Assembly: GCA_021107695.1 (NCBI GenBank)
Contig: JAIOSI010000249.1
Coordinates: 1-8,895, forward strand
Source: a bacterium
GTDB lineage: Bacteria > RBG-13-66-14
Length of the DNA stretch: 8,895 nucleotides
Direction of reading: 5' to 3'
This document shows positions 1 through 6,088 of the stretch, one piece after another (position 1 is the first letter of the stretch; each line of letters opens with the position of its first letter). The notes below the pieces were generated by a model that saw only the letters and a list, made by a program, of their open reading frames with translations, searched no databases and was not told where the DNA came from. The position numbers and the translations under genes are program-made.

Positions 1-696
1 CTCGCTGTCCGGGGCGCGATCCACCACAATTGCAAACTCGCCGCGCGAGCGGTCTTCGTCCAGCTCAAGGTCAATCTCTTCGGCGGTGCCACGCAGGGTT
101 TCTTCGTTGATTTTGGTCATCTCTCGGGCGACGACGACCTCCCGCTCCGGCATCTCCGAGGCGAGGTCCTTCAATATCCGCTTGACCCGATGAGGGCTGG
201 CGTAGATGACGACGGGCATCTCCAGATTACGCAATCGCTGAAGGCGGGTCAGCCGCTCCTGGGGCTTCCGCGGCAGGAAGCCCTCGAAGATGAAGCTGGA
301 GGAACTAAAGCCGGAGATCGCCAGGGCGGAAACGGCGGCGTTGGCACCGGGAATCGGCTTGACGTCGATGTGATTATCCACGCAGAGCCTCACCAGGGCG
401 TTGCCGGGGTCGGATATCGCCGGCATTCCGGAGTCGGAGACGAAGGCGATGGAGAGTCCCTGATTAAAGAGGTCAATCAGCTCTCGCCCGACGGCGTAGG
501 TGATATGCTGGTCGCAACGCAGCAGGCGTTTTTTGCTTATCTTATAATGCGAAAGGAGTTTGCGGGTGCGTCGGGTATCTTCACAGGCGATGACATCCAC
601 CATCCGCAGCACCTCAATCGCCCGAGCGGTGATATCGTCCAGGTTGCCGATTGGAGTACCGACCAGATAAAGGCAGCCCTTTTTTTTCGCGGCCAT
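1..696 (-). CDS. rsmI: 16S rRNA (cytidine1402-2'-O)-methyltransferase RsmI, 3' end cut by the window edge
   Basis: The reverse strand from ATG 696 is open for 232 codons to the window edge. RsmI uses S-adenosylmethionine to methylate the 2'-OH of C1402 in the 16S decoding site. The whole family N-terminal pattern is visible: LVGTPIGNLDDIT (11-23), CEDTRRTRKLLSHY (38-51), SDSGMPAISDPG (87-98), PIPGANA (115-121), FEGFLPRK (137-144), SPHR (167-170), REMTK (191-195) and RGEF (219-222). Family members are usually 270-290 residues, so about 40-55 C-terminal residues lie outside. Small departures from the usual motifs are SDSGM where SDAGT is common and YASPHR where YESPHR is common. An in-frame TTG six bases upstream (702) sits 5 nt after AAGG and is a possible alternative start; ATG gives the usual N-terminus. 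The identity is secure. Confidence 0.95.
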   Translation of the reverse strand, partial: MAAKKKGCLYLVGTPIGNLDDITARAIEVLRMVDVIACEDTRRTRKLLSHYKISKKRLLRCDQHITYAVGRELIDLFNQGLSIAFVSDSGMPAISDPGNALVRLCVDNHIDVKPIPGANAAVSALAISGFSSSSFIFEGFLPRKPQERLTRLQRLRNLEMPVVIYASPHRVKRILKDLASEMPEREVVVAREMTKINEETLRGTAEEIDLELDEDRSRGEFAIVVDRAPDSE

Positions 697-962
697 AGTC
701 AAGTCAGCCTTGTGATATGAGAAAGACCGGAGAGCTGGTCGTTCCTCGGTTATGGTTGTTGAGGGGCGTTCTGTTTATCCCCGTTGATCTTGACAGGTAG
801 AAAAGACTCTCTTCACTGGAACCAGAAGTGTAGCAGGGTACGGGTGAAAAGGCAAGGAAGTTACGCTGGAACAGAAGCGAGTGGATAATCACTCAAAACT
901 GGACTAACTGATACGACAAAGGCACAAGTGGAGAGAAATCGTCCATAGCAAAGTGATCTCCA
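697..962. other. Intergenic region upstream of rsmI, no gene seen
   Basis: About 270 bases between the rsmI start and the terminator of the neighbouring gene. Apart from the promoter and leader hairpin listed separately I see nothing. A 62-codon minus-strand frame (892-704, GTG start) crosses the promoter, has no ribosome binding site and reads as low-complexity Ser/Arg/Asn sequence, so it is not called. Confidence 0.6.
827..855 (-). promoter_or_regulatory. Probable sigma-70-type promoter for rsmI
   Basis: Reading the minus strand, TTGCCT (855-850) is followed by a 17-base spacer and TACACT (832-827). The bases TGC directly before the -10 box make it an extended -10 (TGnTACACT). Transcription would start near 820, giving a leader of about 120 nt before the rsmI ATG. 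The leader contains a small hairpin, GACCAG/CCGGTC with a CTCT loop (725-740, one G-T pair). Matches are 4/6 plus 4/6 plus the extended element, so this is a reasonable prediction and no more. Confidence 0.45.
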
Positions 963-990
963 ATAAAAAGACCGCCCCTTGGGGCGGTCT
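963..990 (-). terminator. Rho-independent terminator of the 8-TM membrane protein gene
   Basis: A perfect 10-bp inverted repeat AGACCGCCCC / GGGGCGGTCT (969-978 and 981-990) is followed, reading the minus strand, by CTTTTTATT. It lies about 28 bases past the stop codon of the minus-strand gene at 1019. The plus strand has no T-run after the stem (it continues CGATAG), so it works in the minus direction. Confidence 0.9.
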
Positions 991-1018
991 CGATAGTTGT
1001 TCTGTTAATCTGTCAGGA

Positions 1019-2080
1019 TTACGTACCCATCAGCTTCTTGGCAGCGGCGCGGTCACGGAGCCAGATGAAGACGGCAATCGCCGGAGCGAGGAGTGCGGCT
1101 ATGCCAAGCACCATAGCCCAGTACCCTCCCTGAGTCAGGAAACTCACCGCCAGGTAAACAAAGACAGCCAGCCAGCCAAAGCCGAGGAGCCAGCCGAAGC
1201 CGTTCTTGATGACTTCGGGCAGCTTAATTTTACCAGCTACAATGACCAGGAGGGTGATGATAAGCCCGATGATGCCGAGGACGTTTGTCCGGGACTTGAC
1301 GATGTACTCACCAGTGAGATGGTAGTTCTCCAAGGCTTCGTCCGCTGACCAGGTAAAGAGCTTGGCGGCGGAATCTACCGAAGTAACGGTAACGACTTCG
1401 CTGTTCGGGCTGGGGTAGATATTGCCCTCGGAGTCGCTGACCGTGCCGATGATGACCTCGTAGCCGACCTCGATACCGGAGGTATCGTCAACGCCAGCTT
1501 CGGTATCGCCGGGGCTGAGGACAAGCTCGGCATCGCGGAACGCTTCTAGGTTTAGTGCGCCAACTTCGGCACTGCCACCCTCGACAGTCATCACCTTCGG
1601 CTCCAGCTTCCGCTGAACTTCCAGATTGACCGAGGTAGAGAGGATGTCGCCACCGAAGAGGATTACGATGAAGGCACCAGCCATGAGGATTGCCATGATC
1701 CAGCCGCCGAAGCTGCTGATCTTCGGGCTTTTACTCATCAGGTTGTAAACCAGGTGGACGAGAAGTCCGATCACTACGCAGCCGACAACGAAGAAGGCGG
1801 TGTAGATGAAACTCTCTGGCATCAAAAGACCAAGGACGGCGATCAGAGCCAGAACACCGACGGTGGTGAAGACGATGTAGAGAGGCCTTGAAAGCACTCC
1901 GCTCTTCTTTGGCAGCTTCGTGAACATGATGAAGCTGAAGAGAACGAAGAGCATCGCCAGAGCCAGCCACGAGATGTCGCCGCTGGTCAGCACCGTCATA
2001 ACGATGGTTACCGCAGCGAGGGCCAGGGAAACCAGCAAGAGTGTTTTGTATGGCGGAGCCTTCCTTACTTGATCTGTCAC
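1019..2080 (-). CDS. Polytopic inner-membrane protein of unknown function, 8 predicted TM segments with a large extracytoplasmic loop
   Basis: 353 residues. Start GTG 2080 is preceded by a perfect AAGGAGG (2093-2087) with a 6-nt spacer, which decides the start and suggests strong translation. Hydrophobic segments lie at about 12-31, 36-54, 66-88, 91-112, 124-145, 267-283, 294-315 and 320-341. Positive charges fit the positive-inside rule: KLPKK (55-59), SKSPK (116-120), KIKLPEVIK (284-292) and RDRAAAKK (342-349) all fall on the cytoplasmic side. Residues ~146-265 then form a ~120-residue acidic, Val/Ser/Thr-rich extracytoplasmic domain between TM5 and TM6. I recognise no catalytic motif, transport signature or named family. 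It stands alone, with its own leader and terminator. It is clearly a real gene; its function is not assignable from sequence. Confidence 0.88.
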   Translation of the reverse strand: MTDQVRKAPPYKTLLLVSLALAAVTIVMTVLTSGDISWLALAMLFVLFSFIMFTKLPKKSGVLSRPLYIVFTTVGVLALIAVLGLLMPESFIYTAFFVVGCVVIGLLVHLVYNLMSKSPKISSFGGWIMAILMAGAFIVILFGGDILSTSVNLEVQRKLEPKVMTVEGGSAEVGALNLEAFRDAELVLSPGDTEAGVDDTSGIEVGYEVIIGTVSDSEGNIYPSPNSEVVTVTSVDSAAKLFTWSADEALENYHLTGEYIVKSRTNVLGIIGLIITLLVIVAGKIKLPEVIKNGFGWLLGFGWLAVFVYLAVSFLTQGGYWAMVLGIAALLAPAIAVFIWLRDRAAAKKLMGT

Positions 2081-2183
2081 TGGCGTCCTCCTTGGGTGTT
2101 TCGTCTATCGGTATTCCACCAATCGTCGTTCCATCGTTGGTACTTCAGCAGGCTGGTGTAACAGTCTGGTATAACGCTATAGG

Positions 2184-2211
2184 ATAATAACTGGAATAGC
2201 AGGTGGGGCAA
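2184..2211 (-). promoter_or_regulatory. Possible sigma-70-type promoter for the 8-TM membrane protein gene
   Basis: On the minus strand TTGCCC (2211-2206), a 16-base spacer and TATTAT (2189-2184) precede the gene by about 100 bases. The leader would include an imperfect hairpin at 2119-2142 (ACCAACG paired with CGATTGGT, one bulged base). Other TA-rich stretches nearby could serve instead, so confidence is low. Confidence 0.3.
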
Positions 2212-2255
2212 TCCAACTACCACGGGCAATAGTGTTAGGCAATCCCGACGATGTT

Positions 2256-2347
2256 AACCAGCCCCGGTAGTTTAAGGAGTCCCCGAATCTTGGAGACAGT
2301 CTCACAAGTCTGGCGTTATAACCAGCCCCGGTAGTTTAAGGAGCCCC
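2256..2347. repeat. Pair of 24-nt direct repeats flanking a hairpin, just downstream of tRNA-Ile
   Basis: A 24-base sequence beginning aaccagccccggtagttt and ending aaggag occurs identically at 2256-2279 and 2320-2343. In both copies it is followed by one variable base (t in the first; the second goes straight into c) and a C-run. The copies are 64 bases apart. Between them is an 8-bp hairpin, CTTGGAGA (2289-2296) / TCTC-A-CAAG (2300-2308), loop CAG, one bulged A. The block begins 6 bases past the CCA end of the tRNA in its direction of transcription. I do not recognise the repeat family; it may be a dispersed intergenic repeat or linked to tRNA 3' processing or termination. Confidence 0.75.
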
Positions 2348-2353
2348 TGTGGG

Positions 2354-2430
<77 letters not shown>

Positions 2431-2453
2431 ACGTTACATACGACCGTTTGGAA

Positions 2454-2482
2454 AGTTTACCAAAGCGGCTGGGGTTTGGCAA
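2454..2482 (-). promoter_or_regulatory. Sigma-70-type promoter for tRNA-Ile
   Basis: On the minus strand TTGCCA (2482-2477; 5/6 to consensus), a 17-base spacer and TAAACT (2459-2454; 4/6) place the start near 2447. That is about 17 bases before the 5' end of the tRNA, leaving a short leader for RNase P to remove. Spacing and position are what one expects of a tRNA promoter. Confidence 0.65.
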
Positions 2483-2767
2483 GGGTGTTTGTGATGCGGG
2501 GTTCCGAACGAGGGAGCGGTAGGGTAGCATTGATCGGCAGGATTGTAAAGGGGTTTTTGCTTAACCGACCTTGAGAAACCCTTGAGCTAGTACACTTGCT
2601 GTATTCCAGAGGGTTCACTGAGTTTCGCGATTGTCGCCGGGCGATAACTTACAGCATTTCAGTAGATTACAAACTTAGCAGGCAGCCTGCCATCGACGCT
2701 GCGGGACATACACTCATCCCTGCCACCCGGAGAGTCCGGTTCACAGCCGGGTGGTCATTCCAAAGGG
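2483..2767. other. Non-coding stretch with several hairpins, no gene recognised
   Basis: About 285 bases between the tRNA promoter and the terminator at 2768. Visible structures are: AAGGGGTTT (2548-2556) with AAACCCTT (2576-2583); a tight hairpin TTGTCGC-CGG-GCGATAA (2631-2647, one G-T pair); and an 8-bp stem CCACCCGG (2723-2730) / CCGGGTGG (2747-2754). A short direct repeat CCTTGAG occurs at 2569 and 2580. The stretch could be a small structured RNA ending at the following terminator, or simply spacer. A 66-codon plus-strand frame (2596-2796) runs through the terminator stem and is not credible. Confidence 0.4.
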
Positions 2768-2794
2768 AAAACCCCCGTGGGGGGCGGGGGTTTT
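2768..2794 (-). terminator. Strong rho-independent terminator, possibly bidirectional
   Basis: The stem AAAACCCCCG (2768-2777) pairs with CGGGGGTTTT (2785-2794) around a 7-base loop. It lies 31 bases past the stop of the minus-strand gene at 2825, so its main job is probably to end that transcript (TTTT follows the stem on the minus strand). The symmetrical stem also ends in TTTT on the plus strand, so it could stop transcripts from the left as well. Confidence 0.8.
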
Positions 2795-2824
2795 AGGGAT
2801 GCGGGGTTAGGGAACACATGGAGG

Positions 2825-3340
2825 TTACAGCGTTACCTGCCATTGCCAGATCTCGCAGCCCGGTAGTTCTTCCCCTAGCCAAACGAGGCCGGTGGTTGGT
2901 CTTTCCGCTGGTTGCTGAGGGGCGACCGTCTCATAGAGAGTCTTGCGGTTGACCTGTTCGCCGGTGGGGTTTGCCAGTTGAGAGAGGACTAGCCTCAGCT
3001 CGGCACCCCAGTCGTCGGCTTCGGGGAAGATGGAAAAACGGAAGTGAGTGGTATCGTTCATTTGAAAGAGACCATCGGGGGCGTAGTGCTTTGCCTGCCC
3101 GTTGGGGTAAATTACCTCACAGCTGATGAAAAGATTCTCCGGCAGCGTTCCCTCGATCACCCAGAGGTGATCATTAGATGCAAGCACAAGTTCCGATTCC
3201 TCGCTGGCGGCAATAGTAATGATCTGCTGGGAACCGTTGCTGGTGGCGGCCTGAGCAGAGTTTCCGTTGAAGGCGAAGAGGGCAACCGTCAAAGAGAGAA
3301 CGCCGAGGAAAACGACAACGATGATAGATTTTAGCTTCAT
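2825..3340 (-). CDS. Small exported protein of unknown function
   Basis: 171 residues. It starts with a textbook signal peptide: MKLK, a hydrophobic core at about 5-23, then NGNSAQA with probable signal peptidase I cleavage after A31. The mature ~140 residues look like a soluble beta-rich domain (ITIAASEESELVLAS, HLWVIEGTLP, HFRFSIFPEADDW, LRLVLSQL). Two cysteines, C74 and C162, could form a disulfide in the periplasm. I recognise no family. No good Shine-Dalgarno site precedes ATG 3340 (the leader reads CCCCCAAGCAGCC), but the signal peptide begins exactly there. The gene is monocistronic, with a terminator 31 bases beyond and an unusual upstream region (a sigma-54-like element and a tandem repeat), so expression may be conditional. 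It is divergent from the glycosyltransferase operon. Confidence 0.82.
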   Translation of the reverse strand: MKLKSIIVVVFLGVLSLTVALFAFNGNSAQAATSNGSQQIITIAASEESELVLASNDHLWVIEGTLPENLFISCEVIYPNGQAKHYAPDGLFQMNDTTHFRFSIFPEADDWGAELRLVLSQLANPTGEQVNRKTLYETVAPQQPAERPTTGLVWLGEELPGCEIWQWQVTL

Positions 3341-3376
3341 GGCTGCTTGGGGGAATTGGTCTCGCCAATAAGTAGC

Positions 3377-3391
3377 GCAATAACTGTGCCA
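3377..3391 (-). promoter_or_regulatory. Sigma-54-like (-24/-12) promoter upstream of the exported-protein gene
   Basis: The minus strand reads TGGCACAGTTATTGC (3391-3377): TGGCAC, 5 bases, TTGC, with exactly 10 bases between the invariant GG and GC. All ten core positions match the sigma-54 consensus. It would start transcription near 3365, about 25 bases before the ATG at 3340, which is ideal placement. Whether this organism has RpoN cannot be seen here. Confidence 0.5.
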
Positions 3392-3393
3392 GT

Positions 3394-3423
3394 TTTATAG
3401 ATAGCTGATAAGATAGATGATAA
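3394..3423 (-). promoter_or_regulatory. Overlapping sigma-70-like promoter candidate
   Basis: On the minus strand TTATCA (3423-3418), an 18-base spacer and TATAAA (3399-3394) form a plausible vegetative promoter directly upstream of the sigma-54-like element. The -35 box and spacer coincide with the 12-bp tandem repeat, so a protein bound to that repeat would block it. Confidence 0.35.
3400..3423. repeat. Two tandem 12-bp repeats in the promoter region (possible operator)
   Basis: GATAGCTGATAA (3400-3411) is followed at once by GATAGATGATAA (3412-3423), identical at 11 of 12 positions. A further partial copy of the motif (GATAGC) appears at about 3432-3437. The array lies just upstream of the sigma-54-like element, where an activator or repressor site for the exported-protein gene would be expected. 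Confidence 0.55.
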
Positions 3424-3674
3424 CAGGGAGATAGCAGACTCCAACATCTGAAGGGTTTGCTTTACTCATGACCGATTACGCCCCATAGGGGTAGAAATGT
3501 AACATCGACTTTATTGTGAATCTCCCCGCTGTAATGGTTCCGTGGTTTGAAGAGCTGCTGGACAACTTCGTTTACAACGAATAGGAAAGCTCTGTAAAAA
3601 GGTCTCCTGTTTTTGCAGGAGTCGTTAGAGGTAAGTCGTCCGAAATTGCAGAACCAGCAGGGCAGCCGCTATCG
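3424..3674. other. Divergent intergenic region with an orphan hairpin, no gene called
   Basis: This is the middle of the 376-base gap between the exported-protein gene and the glycosyltransferase operon. It contains a short CCCC-ATA-GGGG palindrome (3481-3491) and a 16-codon ATG frame (3534-3584, MVPWFEELL...) with no ribosome binding site. It also holds two competing stems at 3592-3621, listed separately. Nothing else is convincing. Confidence 0.5.
3596..3621 (-). terminator. Weak orphan terminator-like hairpin
   Basis: On the minus strand CTCCTG (3621-3616), a 6-base loop and CAGGAG (3609-3604) are followed by ACCTTTTTA. The stem is only 6 bp. No minus-strand gene lies upstream to feed it. 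The same bases can instead form CTGTAAAAA (3592-3600) with TTTTTGCAG (3610-3618), one G-T pair. It could end an unseen small antisense transcript or be fortuitous. Confidence 0.35.
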
Positions 3675-3683
3675 TGTTACAAT
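3675..3683 (+). promoter_or_regulatory. Extended -10 promoter of the glycosyltransferase operon
   Basis: TGTTACAAT matches the extended -10 pattern TGnTAnAAT. No good -35 box is found at 16-18 bases, as is common for extended -10 promoters. Transcription would start near 3690 and give a leader of about 27 nt containing GGAG (3707-3710), the site that serves the first gene. Confidence 0.45.
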
Positions 3684-3716
3684 CTCGCACTGGAATGACG
3701 TCCGACGGAGTTAGTC

Positions 3717-4814
3717 TTGCGAATCGCCCTCCTCTCCAGTGCCGTGAACCTGCACACCACCCGCTGGGTGGAGTTCTTTACTGAGCGGGGGCATGAGGTT
3801 CATCTGCTCAGTATCCAGCACGGTGAACAGATCTGCCAGCGTCAGTATTCCCTCTCGAAGAGTGATGGGATAAGCCAGCTCAAGGTTTTCCGAGCCGTGG
3901 GTAAGGCAAGGCGGCTGCTCAAAAAGATTAATCCCGATGTAGTGCTGGGGCAGTATCTGACCAGCCACGGTCTCCTCGGTGCGCTGGCGAATCACCATCC
4001 CCTCGTCGTCGTGGCGTGGAGTCCGGAGCTTCCCTACGTTGCCGACCGCCACGCCTACGACCGCTGGCGGATGCGAAAGATATTCCGTCGAGCCGAGCTA
4101 ACCCTGGTCTGCGGACGACACCTGATTGACGACGCGATTCGCTTTGGAGCCGACCAACGACGGGTAGCGGCAACCTACGTGGGGATCGATCCGGTTCGCT
4201 TTCCACTGGGGAGCGAAGCCGAGCGTGAGCCGCTGCTCCTCTTCACCAGTCGGGAGTTCAAGGACATCCTCCATGTGGATACGGTGATTCGCGCCCTGCC
4301 CGCCGTGGTCAACCGCTTTCCCGGTGTGAAGCTGATTCTGGCTAACGATGGTCCGCTACGCCCGGTGATGATCGAGCTAGCCGTCGAGCTGAGAGTTGCC
4401 GACAACTGCGAGTTCATCGGACGGCTGAGTCAGGCCGAGACCGCCAGTTACCTGCGCCGGGCGGCGGTGTACGTTTCCTGCTCCGAGGTGGACGGGATGT
4501 CTATCTCCCTGCTGGAAACCATGAGCAGCGGAGCTTACCCGGTGGTCAGCGACATCATCGCCAACCGAGAGATTCTCACCAAGCCGCATCAAGGCTCGCT
4601 CTTCCCCGTTGGCGATCACGAGATCCTGGCAAAACAACTGATCGAGGTGCTGGAGAATCCCGCCAGGCGAACGGTGGCTCAACAGCTTAACCGAGAACTA
4701 GCCCTGACCCTCGGCTCCCGTGAAAACAACCTGGCTCTCATCGAAAAACGTCTGCTGGCTCTCGTAGCGGGGGAAGAGTTTGTCGACGAGTCGTGGCAAC
4801 CCGGACCTATATGA
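3717..4814 (+). CDS. GT4-type (GT-B fold) glycosyltransferase, first gene of operon
   Basis: 365 residues, TTG start set by GGAG (3707-3710) with a 6-base spacer and by the typical N-terminal strand MRIALLSS...NLHTTRWVEFF...GHEVHLL. The two Rossmann halves of a GT-B enzyme are evident: the acceptor half to about 165, then the donor half LLLFTSREFKDILHVDTVIRA (173-193), KLILANDGPLR (205-215), FIGRLS (233-238) and VSCSEVDGMSISLLETMSSG (253-272). The EX7E motif of GT4 enzymes appears as D259-x7-E267, an Asp-for-Glu variant also seen in other GT4 members. The enzyme should transfer a sugar from a nucleotide sugar, with retention, in the cytoplasm. Its stop overlaps the next start (ATGA), so the genes are co-translated. 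Donor and acceptor cannot be told from sequence; a surface polysaccharide or LPS role is inferred from neighbours. Confidence 0.9.
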   Translation: MRIALLSSAVNLHTTRWVEFFTERGHEVHLLSIQHGEQICQRQYSLSKSDGISQLKVFRAVGKARRLLKKINPDVVLGQYLTSHGLLGALANHHPLVVVAWSPELPYVADRHAYDRWRMRKIFRRAELTLVCGRHLIDDAIRFGADQRRVAATYVGIDPVRFPLGSEAEREPLLLFTSREFKDILHVDTVIRALPAVVNRFPGVKLILANDGPLRPVMIELAVELRVADNCEFIGRLSQAETASYLRRAAVYVSCSEVDGMSISLLETMSSGAYPVVSDIIANREILTKPHQGSLFPVGDHEILAKQLIEVLENPARRTVAQQLNRELALTLGSRENNLALIEKRLLALVAGEEFVDESWQPGPI

Positions 4815-6085
4815 AGCGTTTATTGATCATTGCCTATTACTACCCGCCCCTCGGTATGAGTGGAGTCAAGGAGCCGCTTCCCTACGTCAAGTACCTGCAT
4901 CGCTTCGGCTGGCAGCCGGAGACCCTTACCGTAAAGCCGGTCAGCTATTACGCCTACGACAAGGCTCTGGAACGGGACTACGCTCGTTTCGCTCCGGTTA
5001 GTCGGGCAGGCTCGCTCGATCCTGCTCGGCTGCTCCACCTTCTTAGCGGGGGCAGGGCAAAGGCTTCCCTAGGTTCCGGTGGATTGCGCCACGGCGGACT
5101 GCTCTCCAAACTCCAGCATGGTCTGTTGATTCCCGATCCCAAGATTCTCAGCGTACCCTTCTTCTACCAATTGGGAAGAAAGCTGGGACGTGGTGGACGC
5201 TACGATGCCCTGCTGGTGATTGCCCCGCCGTTTAGCCATCTGCGGATGGCGGAGCGGCTGGCAACCTCCCTCCACCTGCCCTGGGTGGCGTTCATGGCGG
5301 ATCGCTGGGTCGATGGCTGGGTGGCAAAGACGACAGGTCTGCTCTCTCGCCCCGTTGCCAAACGGGGGGAACGCCGTGCTGTAAAGAATGCCCGCGCCCT
5401 GCTCTGCGCCTCACCGATTGAGGCAGACGACCTGCGTCAACGCTATCCGGCTCAGGCTGACAAAGTGCTAACCGCGCCGCTGACCTTTGACCCGGAGAAA
5501 GACGCGACGATTGGCAAGCAGTCCCGGGTTCCCGGACGCTTCCTGATCTCGATGGTCGGGACACACCGCGACGACGAGGGACTCCCGGCGGTTTGTCGGG
5601 TGCTGGCTCGACTGAACCGAGAGCATCCTGACAAGAAGATCATCTTTCGTCATGTTGGCTCCAGCATCGGTCAGCCCTTCCTTGAGGTAGCGAAGAAAAA
5701 CGGCGCGGCGGAGATTGCCGAAGCCACCGGGCAGGTTCCATATTTAGAGAGTCTGCGCCAGCAGCGAGAGGCCGATGTGCTGCTGCTCACCGTTGCCGAC
5801 GACAACCCTCACGGCTTGCCCGGACGAACCTCGGACTACGTGGGAGCCGGGCGACCGATCCTGCTGGTGGCATCCAGCGAGGCTCCCCGACGGGCGTTAG
5901 GGTACTTTGACATCGGTGCCGCCTTTGCCAACGACGACGAAGCCGGGGTTTATGCCGTCTTGAAAGATGCCCTGGCAGGGCTGGGTAGGCTCGCTCAGCC
6001 AATCTCCGAAGCCGCACGAAACTACTTCGCTGCCCCAACCCGGGCAAAACAACTGGCAGATGTTCTGGCTACGTGGACAGAATAG
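4811..6085 (+). CDS. Divergent GT4-like glycosyltransferase, second gene of operon
   Basis: 424 residues from ATG 4811, which overlaps the upstream stop as ATGA; a GTG at 4793 would add 6 residues but lacks a ribosome binding site. The N-terminus LLIIAYYYPPLGMSG matches the YYFPPxGG start of a GT-B subgroup common in polysaccharide and LPS clusters. The order of conserved blocks parallels the next gene: LPWVAFMADRW (157-167), then ASPIEADDLRQRYP, ISMVGTHRD, ADVLLLTV and LPGRTSDYVGAGRP (336-349). Two hallmark motifs are altered relative to the sister: FRDSW is MADRW, and GKxFEYL is GRTSDYV, so the nucleotide-binding Glu of the FEYL block is Asp here. Fold and operon place it in surface glycan synthesis; the substitutions may mean a different donor or weak activity. 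No membrane segment. Confidence 0.85.
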   Translation: MKRLLIIAYYYPPLGMSGVKEPLPYVKYLHRFGWQPETLTVKPVSYYAYDKALERDYARFAPVSRAGSLDPARLLHLLSGGRAKASLGSGGLRHGGLLSKLQHGLLIPDPKILSVPFFYQLGRKLGRGGRYDALLVIAPPFSHLRMAERLATSLHLPWVAFMADRWVDGWVAKTTGLLSRPVAKRGERRAVKNARALLCASPIEADDLRQRYPAQADKVLTAPLTFDPEKDATIGKQSRVPGRFLISMVGTHRDDEGLPAVCRVLARLNREHPDKKIIFRHVGSSIGQPFLEVAKKNGAAEIAEATGQVPYLESLRQQREADVLLLTVADDNPHGLPGRTSDYVGAGRPILLVASSEAPRRALGYFDIGAAFANDDEAGVYAVLKDALAGLGRLAQPISEAARNYFAAPTRAKQLADVLATWTE

Positions 6086-6088
6086 ACA

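Noticed and set aside
190..720. 176-codon plus-strand frame
   Set aside because: Antisense shadow of rsmI, whose family motifs are unmistakable on the other strand.
704..892. 62-codon minus-strand frame upstream of rsmI
   Set aside because: GTG start without a ribosome binding site, overlaps the predicted rsmI promoter, and composition is not protein-like.
2731..2757. T-arm-like segment TCCGG-TTCACAG-CCGGG followed eight bases later by CCA, suggesting a tRNA end
   Set aside because: No acceptor, D or anticodon arm upstream, and the loop lacks the conserved A58.
2596..2796. 66-codon plus-strand frame
   Set aside because: Runs through two hairpins and the terminator stem; no ribosome binding site.
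3534..3584. 16-codon frame MVPWFEELLDNFVYNE before the orphan hairpin, resembling a leader peptide with attenuator
   Set aside because: No ribosome binding site, and the operon's best promoter lies downstream of it, so it would not be in the leader.
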